A stretch of DNA of 64,000 nt, taken from Astrocystis sublimbata. Lineage: Eukaryota > Ascomycota > Sordariomycetes > Xylariales > Xylariaceae. Under the pieces are notes generated by a model, which made no database searches, had not been told where the DNA came from, and saw only the letters and a list, made by a program, of their open reading frames with translations. Shown here in pieces: positions 50,163 through 58,993 of the stretch. Each line of letters begins with the position of its first letter. Within the stretch, counting starts at the first letter, position 1. The position numbers were made by a program, and so were the translations under genes. The DNA is taken from the NCBI GenBank assembly GCA_022453515.1, contig JAJNNY010000008.1, positions 806,001 through 870,000 on the forward strand, in the 5' to 3' direction.

Positions 50163-50543
50163 TGTTAGGAACCATGGTGTGGGGGGGCGGGTAGGATTCC
50201 TGTTGTCGCACAAAGGTCTATATGTCTCGCTATGGCTACCTCTGACTATATACAGGTAACTCTTTTTGTCCCAGGCTTCTATCTCATGTCCCCAACGGTG
50301 TGAGCTGTTAGACCGGTGATCTTAGACATCGTGGTGTTAAGGGACGTGGTCTAGGGGGTCTAGTTTTAGAGATTACCCGGGGTCGCCTCGTAATAGTCCT
50401 GAATTAGTACTCCCCCCTTCGGGGCGCGGGTGGTGGTTGTGACAGAGGAAGTTCTACCTGCGTAGCTAAGCAGTGGCCTCGCGTATGTATATATATATCT
50501 GTTACCTATATCTTTCCTAGTGACTCCGCACCGTGTCGTAACA
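50163..50543. mobile_element. Candidate solo LTR, 381 bp
   Basis: Starts TGTTAGGAACC and ends GTCGTAACA, so the ends form the TGTTA/TAACA inverted pair typical of Copia/Gypsy LTRs. The inside has a TATA-like CTATATACAGG and pyrimidine-rich blocks as in LTRs. The flanks (GAGGA left, GGGAG right) do not give a clean 5-bp target duplication, and no gag or pol frame is nearby. A second TGTTA-type end, CCGTAACAGAACC, occurs at about 50812. Confidence 0.4.
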
Positions 50544-51449
50544 GGGAGATCAGACTAGTGATTCTAGCTGATCTTCAACTGCCATTTGGACATGTTTGGC
50601 AGGAAGATCTAACAAACTCGTCAATACTTTGGCTTACCGAGGTATGTAGGTACTTGCATCAGGTTACAGGAAGTTGGGTGCTCTCCACATGGCAGCTCAA
50701 AGGTCGATCCGATACCTCTCCAGTCTCTCACCCTGAAGCAAGAGAGCTAGCCCTGGATACATATTGGAGGCGGTCCGTAATGGAAACAGCCGTATAGTAG
50801 CAGACGAGGAGGCCGTAACAGAACCTTATTCAGGAACCCTAACCCTTGCTCTCACTCCAGCCCCGGTAGCTGTATACCAACCGCACCCTCCGATTCACTG
50901 CCTGGGCCCCGTGTCCCGGTGCTTGACTGCCCGGACCGACTGCCTGACAGCCAGAGCTCCTTACCGAACTACCACAGCTCCGACACGGGGGTATGCGAGG
51001 AGGCATGTAACGATGGTTCATTTCCAAGCGTGGGCTTGATGACTACGCTATTACATAGTCAACTTGGAAGATAATGCAACTAACAAGCTTGCTGATCTGC
51101 GATAGGGTGTTCCGGATTCGTGGGGAATATAGCAGTGACAGCAAGGAAGCACTGAACGTTCAAGAATGCGAATAGAAAAGTGAATGGGAAAATGCGTTAA
51201 TTTCTACTATGACTGGCTAAAGGTTATCCCTTGCATATCATGATAGCCCGCTTTTCCTTCTGCCTTTGTTGTTGTTTTCCGTAACCTAATTCTTTTTGAT
51301 TTCCTTTTCGCTAATGCCATGACTTTTCGTAATGTTCGTAGGCAAGATCGTGCCTGTGCATCATATGAATTCCCTCGCCCCTCGTCTCAGCCTAGCGCCC
51401 GATACCAGCTTTTGGGAAGGCATTGCGTTGCCGATTGCAATGACTACAT

Positions 51450-51821
51450 CTAGTAGAGACCGACGAGCACGTCACCGCGGACGCGGGCAGTAAGGTGGAC
51501 CTCGGCTTCGATGTCGAGCTTGATACCAACCATGAGGGCGGCGGCCTTCAGCTTTCCCTCATCGTCGATGGGGCCCTTGACAAGGTTGCCTGTTCGAGAT
51601 TTGGATTAGCTACTGCCGAACTTGGAACCAGCCACCGCAAGCTAGATGTGCGGCTTCGATAGACTTACCAGCAACGTTGTTGCCTCGGCCGGACAGACCA
51701 GGCATGGGGAGAGTGGGAGCATCGTAGGACTCGAGAGAGGCGTTCTTGACGCTGTCGTTTGTTCAGATTAGCGATGTGCTCGCTGCTCTCGCAGAGCCGA
51801 GTCAACTTACGGAGAAGACAT
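51450..51821 (-). CDS. Small 77-aa protein, three exons
   Basis: Too short and too split to appear as one long frame. Exons are 51811-51821 (only 11 nt), 51669-51751 and 51450-51589. Introns of 59 and 79 bp have donors GTAAGT/GTAAGT, branch sites GCTAATC and GCTAATC, and acceptors GACAG and AACAG. The protein starts MSSPVKNASLESYDAPTLP, has a Gly/Asn-rich turn (GLSGRGNNVAGNLVKGP), then a conserved-looking helix (DEGKLKAAALMVGIKLD) and ends EAEVHLTARVRGDVLVGLY. No signal peptide or membrane span. Very clean splice sites and synonymous C-ending codons say the gene is real and well expressed. I recognise no named domain. A TATA box lies 131 bp upstream of the ATG. Confidence 0.82.
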
Positions 51822-51951
51822 TTTGGATATTGTGGTTTGAGTCTGAAAGACTTGAGTTGAGAGAGTTGTTGAGAGTGGTGGTGATGAGCTGAGTGATGTG
51901 TTGTTGATGATGATGGGAGGGAAATCTGTCTGGTTTGAGGGAATCTTGGAT

Positions 51952-51960
51952 CCTTTATAT
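51952..51960 (-). promoter_or_regulatory. TATA box of the 77-aa gene
   Basis: Reading on the minus strand, ATATAAAGGA lies about 131 bp upstream of the ATG, with a pyrimidine/purine-asymmetric leader (CATCACCACCACTCTCAAC type) between, as in strongly expressed fungal genes. Confidence 0.5.
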
Positions 51961-52360
51961 GCTCATTTTGCGTGCTGTAAAGGATGCCAGAGATACGTCC
52001 TCGCTTATTACACAGGCAGCTGGAATCAACACAGCTGTCTAGTCACCACGCTGTCCGTGGCACTGACCCCTAGATTGTGTTTACACGTGGCGATTGGAGG
52101 ATGAGTGAGTGTTGAGACATTCGAACATGAAGCCATACTGCTCCCAATGCCTTGTCTCTAAGACGCTTAGACACCCGGTTAAGAGAATCTGGGCAGGGTT
52201 CTAGCATGGGCAAACAAGGGCCTTACCATACGAGGTGTAGTGTTGCGGATCCTAGCTGGCGACCTCGATTGACAAAGTCCCCTAATCCAATCCCTAGCCC
52301 TGTAGTATGATAGTCGATATACACTAGGATATATCAGACGGTGGCTTTGCGTGGATGCAC

Positions 52361-52651
52361 TTAGGTGTTGTTTCTCGACCCCTTGATAGCGCCGAGTCTG
52401 GTCTCAGCAAATTCAGGTTTTGGTACGGCTTCGTTGTTGGCTTCGATGGCGGCTAACCATGAAGGTCTCCAAGGCCTATTGCGATGGTCAAGCGCGCTCG
52501 GGCCGCGCTTCATAATCCAGTTGACAACTGTTCAAAAGCCTATGCAAGTCCCCGCTCGATTGTGGGGGAATTTGAATGTGATGTTGTTGCGTCCGCATGG
52601 TCCTTGCCACGGTTCGATACGGAAGAACCCTTGAGCCGCAGGCGACGGGGT
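52361..52651 (-). pseudogene. ORF relic with one internal stop
   Basis: A 97-codon frame interrupted once by TGA at 52532-52534. On both sides the text is protein-like: GFFRIEPWQGPCGRNN before, and VVNWIMKRGPSALDHRN with WRPSWLAAIEANNEAVPKP after, ending at TAA 52361-52363. There is no upstream start, so it looks like the 3' part of a decayed gene. I cannot name the family. It could also be chance. Confidence 0.3.
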
Positions 52652-52723
52652 CTATATACTATGTAGGTACTTACGTGCCTACCTACCTATGTACAAGTAG
52701 GTTGTCTTTTAGCCCTAGATACT

Positions 52724-52794
52724 GGAGGGAGACTTTCCTCCCTTGTGCAATAACAAAATCATTTACAGAACATCCAGCAATAAGAACTGTGACA
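52724..52794. repeat. 70-bp dispersed repeat, copy A
   Basis: Shares with copy B (54793-54861) the blocks CTTGTGCAATAA, TCATTTAC, TCCAGCA and GAACT-TGACA in the same order and spacing, at roughly 80 percent identity. Starts with GGAGG...CCTCC, a short hairpin. Confidence 0.7.
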
Positions 52795-54792
52795 GTCCTA
52801 GTTGTTGTAAACAGTTAAGACTGAGGAGTCAGTAAGTATCAATATCTCATGGTCATAATTCGGCATTCGAGATACGGTAGTTGCATCAAGGGAGAGTGTG
52901 GGCCTCATCTGCTTGAAGTGTGGCTTCGGTGCAGAAACACGACGGAGACTTGCGAATGCATGATGGCCAATTTTGCAGCGCAGCTGTGGCCCCAAGGGAG
53001 GCGGTAGGCTCCGAAACCCAACGAAACGCTGCTCAGACCATCGTGAAGAAACAAATGCATATGCAGCAAGTCTAGCAACAGCCAACAAAAGCTGGTTCCC
53101 GGGGACAGGGCAGATTGAGCTGAGTGTATGCGAGCCGAATATGCCCGAAATGCCATGGTATCGTGGAAGGGAAAATCGTAGAGTGGAACCGCACCCCTGT
53201 CAAGCAGGCTATAGTAGTGCTATAGCATTGAGTACTTGGCGAGATGGTGTTTGGAAATAACGAACACTCACTCTTGGCAGGCCCACTAAGATGACTTACA
53301 TGGCCATCTTCGATTATTACAACATTACAGAGGCGCGATCAATATCACGAAGTATACACAGCTATTGAATACTTCTCAAGTGTAGCCGACGTAAATGAAG
53401 TATCAAATAGCTCCAGACCAGCTCAGGTATAGTTCTAAATTTTGGATTAGCTTCAATGATAGCCAAAATCAGAGATCTACAGAATAAAGTTTTGAGGTTG
53501 GAATGTATTACTATAGGAAATGGTCTGCAGATCAAGGGTTCGGTCTTTGCTGACCACCACCTCGCTTGGTGGATTACCGCGCGGGCCGGCGAGGATCTAG
53601 ATGCGGCACGGCAACGCTGGACCTTAGGACATGGCATTTGCAGTAGTTCCTGGGTTAACGTGGTCGGCTAGAGCTTGGCTCGAGCTAAGACCCCTTCTCG
53701 GAAGGTCCATGAGGCCATCGTCTGTAAATCGTTCGATATTGTTTGCCTTTCCGACCCCAGCTTCCCCTTGAACGACGACACTAGGACCCTTCCCTTCCCC
53801 GGCCTCTTCCTGCGTCTTCATATATGTGGTAGTATATACTATATGTCGCCGAGCGGCGTTTCACAAAGGCGTTCCTGTACACGAAGGACCACAGGTTCCA
53901 CGCCCACCGACGACTCGTGCATGTGTTTTCGATGGCACGAGGACCCACTCGCCAGATCCAACCTCGCTCTTGTCCGGAGGCGTTCTCAGGTCGCCGTCGA
54001 ACTTCATGATCATCGGCATCGTGCATCTTCATCTTCATCCTGCTGGTCACGAAAGCTACCCTCCGGGAAGTGGCCGTGCGCCGGCGGGAGCGGTCTCCAG
54101 CGTTTCTCACCACAGACAGCAGCAGATAGCCATCACTCGGCGGCGTCGACGTACTACAGCCTGCCTCAAAGCGGGGTGCGCGTCGTGATCGGGCGAGGGC
54201 AAGGACGAGGACATCGCCCGTGGTACTACACCGAGCCGGAGAGGGACGGAGGAGAGGAGTCGGGCAGCACAGCTACGGATCCGAGTCGGTGGAGCATGGT
54301 TAGTCTGAATTGGGAGGGTGGCGGGCGTGCTGGAGACGGGAGGCGGGGAGGCCAGGGGGCGTACGCGTGGTGGTGCTGGGGAAGGCATCTTAACTGGGGC
54401 TTGGGCAAACAAAGGTACAGTACGATGAGATGCTCCCTAAAAGAAATGATAGTGGCATGTGTTGTCTAGCACACTTTGTATGCGTATAGGCCTGTAGCCT
54501 GCTCTATCGTGACTAATGTTATGGGGTCAGATTACTTGGATACCTAGTCAGGCTTCTATTTCTCGTCGATGGGTTCTTCCACAAGTCTTTCTTCATACTT
54601 AGGTGTATATGGATTTCAGAGCTATTTGCCTGATGAACTTAAGAATTCATTAAAGATAGCTACCTTTGACATCTCATGTAAGTTGGAGTTGCCGTAGCCG
54701 ATAAGATCCAAGGACGATAGGTATTACGCTTCGGCTATCTTTGCCATCATTAACAGAGTATATGTACTAGTTCCTAGTTCGAGGTAGTAGAA

Positions 54793-54861
54793 GGAGAGTT
54801 TTCCCTCCTTGTGCAATAATAAAAGTCATTTACTGGACTTCCAGCAGTGAGAACTATGACA
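54793..54861. repeat. 70-bp dispersed repeat, copy B
   Basis: Same orientation as copy A, 2.07 kb away. Reads GGAGAGTTTTCCCTCC then TTGTGCAATAATAAAAG, with TCATTTACTGGACTTCCAGC and GAACTATGACA after it. It ends about 240 bp before the second 5S gene. Confidence 0.7.
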
Positions 54862-55100
54862 TATCCATTGGCTAGGTATGAAGCAGTTCTGTGACGCGAG
54901 CGTTGTGCGTTTGTTGCCTTATTCTTTCGCCGTTTGCCCCCAAATATGGAGGAATTAGCGTCTTTTGGCGTCCGGGGTGCATAGGGCGCCGGCATACCCA
55001 CTATGCGCCGCCAAACGTCCGAATTGCGTGGATTGCAGGTGAAGACGTGATCACCACTCATACCTCTAGTATATAATCTGCCTTTGTAGGTATGTCTAAT

Positions 55101-55219
55101 ACGTACGACCATAGCCTCTAGAGAACTCGGCATCCCGTCCGCTCTGCCCTAGATAAACTGGAGAGCGCCAGATTAGTAGTTGGGTCGGTGACGACCAGCG
55201 AATCCCTGGTGTTGTACGT
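55101..55219 (+). rRNA. 5S rRNA gene, copy 2
   Basis: A 119-bp unit, ACGTACGACCATAG to GTTGTACGT, in the same orientation as copy 1. Helix II pairs CTCTAG with CTGGAG perfectly. The internal promoter blocks CATCCCGTCCGCTC and TTAGTAGTTGGGTCGG are intact, and a TTTT terminator follows directly. This is likely a functional gene. It differs from copy 1 at several positions, some of them paired changes. Confidence 0.93.
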
Positions 55220-55462
55220 TTTGCCTTTTGTATTTACTTTTATATCTACTTAGGTGAATATGTATGCACGCCCATGAGTCTTGAGAACCAGTTGTTGATA
55301 TGGGCTTGAATCAAATGGCAATATGGAATCAGTATTAATGAAAGTATGTTGTTATATCGCATGTATTAAATTGTCACTCTGGGCATGGGCACCACGTCAC
55401 CAAGGGGTAATCTCGGGCTTAGCTCGAACACCATGTTACCCAGGTGGTTATTTATCTAGGAG

Positions 55463-55497
55463 CTGCTAGAACTAAGCAAGCTTGCATAGTTCAGCAG
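55463..55497. repeat. Imperfect 35-bp palindrome
   Basis: CTGCTAGAACTAAGCAAG faces CTTGCATAGTTCAGCAG: 17-bp arms with one bulge and one mismatch and an AAGCTT centre. It lies about 245 bp after the second 5S gene. Confidence 0.65.
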
Positions 55498-56118
55498 CGA
55501 TCAACAGTTACTTGTGATTATGTGCTATATCTGTGATTGCATTTATTTCAGTATATGTTTGTGATATAGAAAGGGTAAGGGCTAGCGAAAGGGAATAATA
55601 ATATGAAATCGTTCCGTATCCTATACCTTTAGGTTAGCATAGTCCACACATTTCTATATTACCATTTAATAGAATACAGATTGATAGAATTCTTTGTTTG
55701 CATCCAGTATATGTGTTAAATATAATATTGTCCTAATTCCGCATACCTTAAGATAATCATAGTAATCAAGATAATTATATCAAAAACGAGATCCTTACCA
55801 AGCTAGTGCAAGCTAATTACGCTCGTAATAGTAGAATATTAGTGTAATACACGCGATAATACTTGCTGATTCATCGAGAATCTTATTCCGAATTACTTGT
55901 GTTATACCGAAACCGTGTCTCTTTTTGTTTCGTAAGAAAGGCAATATGTTCACATCGAACACAAAGCGAATGCATGTCTGATAGACAACAAAGCGGTAAT
56001 CCCCCTGATGGTTTGCGGTTGTCACTGGTACGTTTTATTCTTGCGAAGCTATCATATCATATTCGTACCTCACATCATATATCGACTTACGACGGATATC
56101 CGTGACTGACTATCGTCA

Positions 56119-57551
56119 ATGTCGCAAGAGCCACACTTACTGGCTCAAACAATCCAGAGTCATTTTCAGGAGTCAGGCTATTGGGAGTATGAGAGGTTGT
56201 TAGGTTATGGCGCAAATGGACTGGCGGTCCTGCTCAGGCAGAAGGAGGAATTGGAACCTCACATACATCGAAGTAAGGAACAACATAATTCATCTTTTTT
56301 AGAGTGCCTGATCATATCGGGCTATGAATGTGCCAAGAGCTTTCAAAAAGTACAATGTACTCTATAGCAATGGGCTAATTATGATAATTGTAGTGGCCGT
56401 GAAGATCGCATTGGACGCTTCAGTACAAGACTTGAGAACAGAAATCACTTGGTTAAAGGTTCGTGCTACGTTCATACTGCGGATACGGATGAAAATAAAT
56501 CCATTAACGTGGCAATGAGAAAGGCGTTACATGGCGCAAAGCACATTGTTAAGATACTCGCTTCTTGCGATGAGTTGGTGTCTCTAGATCGAAAACCATT
56601 GCAGGCACCAGCGACCCCATCTGCTTTTATCGAACAGACAGCATTTAATTCACTTGCTGGGATCAGAGGTCCAATTATGGCACTTGAGTATCTCGAAAAT
56701 GGGGACATGCGAACTCTTTTCCAAAGGATGTTCAATGATGACGTACATCTGCCTAACAGATTGCTCTGGACCTTATACCTCTGCCGTATGATTCCCATCA
56801 TTCTTTCATACGGCCACGCTATCTACATATAAAGTGCAAATAAACTAACAGTATGGCCCGTCAAAGTGATACGAGCGTGCATAGGAATGGCATATCCTAT
56901 CGGTAGCCCAATTGATACACCCTTGATACTCGAAACAATCCCAACAGACGGCACCCCACCACAAGGCATCATACATAACGATATCTCAATCAGGAATATC
57001 ATGCTAGGAGTAGGCGACGGACTGAACGAGCATCCACATGGAAATATCTTCAAACTCATCGACTTTGGCGAGGCGAGGACTACTAATAACCCTATGATGG
57101 GTCCGGCAGAAAACTTGCGCGCTATATCTGTGGTAATTACAAGCAGTCATATGGCATCCCCCCTCGGCTCCCCTTCACGGCACTTCCACTGACCAGACAT
57201 GACTGCAAATAATAGTGTATAGCTTTCTTCATCAACATGGCCGATATCAGCCAGCGTCGGGTAGTAGACTATAGAGGGTTTGGCACCCGGGCAGGGCAGC
57301 TACTACCTCAATCATGGGGCGATCCTTATCCATGGCTCGATCCAGATCTCGCTGGGCTGATCGCGGAGTGTATGTACGACGACTGGGAAAACCGACCGAC
57401 GTTGGAGCAGGCACTGGGCAGGGCAAGGAACGCAGTACTGACTAAGACGGCCAATTCATTTCCCGAGCCCGAAGAGGAAACTGATGTTGCGATTAGCAAC
57501 TTTGTACAAGAGTCAGTGTTCAAACGGTTGTCGGATGCTGGCGTGCGCTAA
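56119..57551 (+). CDS. Protein-kinase-like protein with HND loop
   Basis: A 365-aa kinase-fold protein in five exons: 56119-56272, 56394-56458, 56524-56785, 56852-57132 and 57216-57551. Introns are 121, 65, 66, 83 bp in order, each with GT...AG ends and a plausible branch site. Kinase elements in order: Gly loop LGYGANGLAV (28-37), MAVK with K55, helix-C RTEITWLK with E68, hinge ALEYLENGDM, catalytic loop IIHNDISIRNIML (H202, D204, N209), DFG at 231-233 (KLIDFGEAR), then PEN-like PAENLRAISV and a C-lobe ending RPTLEQAL. HRD is replaced by HND and the usual catalytic-loop Lys by Ser, a pattern like fungal-specific (FunK1-type) kinases. All ATP/metal residues are present, so activity is plausible. 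The substrate is unknown. Codon use is AT-richer than that of the housekeeping block. Confidence 0.82.
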
Positions 57552-58993
57552 TAAAGGGGTTTTTGTTAGATATGTGCTCAACTGCGCTCCGGCGGTATAA
57601 CCTGGCTGGAATTGGTGATTCCAACGGTAATATATGCATCTGCGTATCATAGTTCAGATTGGCAGGTATGTCTCATGTGCTCAATAAAATGCATGAATGG
57701 AAATGCTTACTTCATTAGATTCCGACCTAGCTGCAATGTGGATTCGAGACATTCCTCCCTGTGTGGGCAGCCGACATTGGCCCAGTAGCAGAGACTGCTC
57801 ATATGCCATCCCTAACAAAAACGGTTACTTGAAAAGGACCACCTCCCAAGGAAACGAAGACATCCAGTTATTGGGCACTACTTCGATACTAGCTATCCAG
57901 GTGCAAAGCGAGGGGCATGGCATTAGCGGAAAGGGATTTGGCAGCAAACGAATTGTGCTGCCTCTACGCCACCCTCCAGTATGAAATAGAAGGTGTGTAC
58001 AAGCATGATCATGGGATTTCTCATTTGTTCTTGGACCGACTTACGTAGGTACGAATGAATATTCTCATGTGTCCAGAACATGTAACACTTTGGGTGTCAA
58101 AAAAAGCAAGTCTGCTCATGCATGCCAACCTGTTCCAACCTTGTACAGCAAATAGGTTGGTTGGATGCTGGAGACCATGTTAAATTGTATTAGCACATGG
58201 CAGTGATAATACAGAAGTTTCGTATCACCTTTTTGTATACCCCTATATAATTACTCCCGATGACGGCGCCGCAGTGTGATTTTGGACAACCGCCTCATGG
58301 TGACTTCGAGTGTACTCCGTAATAGGTTTTGACGAAGCGCAGACAATGCGCGGAGCCAGCATTGGTGACCCCATCGCACGTGTCAAACACTGTCATTTTT
58401 CAGAGTATAGATATGTTCACATGGAAATGAACCCTATAAAACGAAAGAAATGTTATTGCATTTGGCTAGCTTGTATTGACCTAAGTCGATGAGCAGCCAT
58501 GTATGGACAATAGTATGATTCGCTGATGACAGAGAATGTATTCGAAGAAGATGGGATAAACAATATCTGCCCGGGAAACTCGCCGATCTCTATGAAGGGA
58601 ATGGGATTAAATTGGAGTTACTGGGACATTGATAGAACGTCGAGGCATGGAGGAAATGTCTCAGACATGGGCGTTGGGTAGACCAATCCCGGGGATTGCC
58701 TGACTCCTGAGACTATACTATAGATCACCACAAACAAACAAGCTATGGTATGTTCCAGGCGCGGCGGCGAGATTGACAACGTGGACGTACGGCTAGACTT
58801 GATCGATTGAATTTTGTATAAAGCATGGCCGCTGCTGTCCGAGGAACGACCACCTTTTAGTATGTACCAACAACACTGGAACAGGTAGGTCAGTGAGCGA
58901 AGAAGTCGCATAATTACTCAAGCTACAGTCGCTCTTTAAACCAGTCATTCGTTACTATATTCTTTCATCAATAATTCCTCCCATCTGTTCAAG
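57552..58993. other. Intergenic, no supported gene
   Basis: 1.4 kb between the kinase-like gene and the Cys-repeat gene. Frames at 57697-57984 (plus) and 58618-58911 (minus) have no recognised domain. The last 100 bp probably hold the promoter of the secreted protein gene. Confidence 0.5.

Larger units (their letters stand above)
49817..51449. other. Repeat-bearing non-coding stretch
   Basis: Between the first 5S gene and the 77-aa gene. It holds a perfect hairpin (49943-49972) and a candidate solo LTR (50163-50543). Short frames at 50558-51039 have no recognised domain. Confidence 0.5.
51961..56118. other. Repeat- and relic-bearing stretch
   Basis: No intact protein gene seen over 4.1 kb. 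It contains an ORF relic (52361-52651), two copies of a 70-bp repeat (52724 and 54793), the second 5S rRNA gene (55101) and an imperfect palindrome (55463). The part 55500-56118 is AT-rich and leads into the kinase-like gene. A 264-codon plus-strand frame at 53675-54469 is judged spurious. Confidence 0.5.

Noticed and set aside
53624..53821. P-loop-like GEAGVGK on the minus strand
   Set aside because: The motif alone, without a Thr/Ser after Lys or any Walker B or flanking NTPase sequence; chance is likely.
53675..54469. 264-codon plus-strand frame
   Set aside because: Low-complexity Arg/Ser/Gly text with no domain or splice support; its 3' half looks like a GC-rich repeat.
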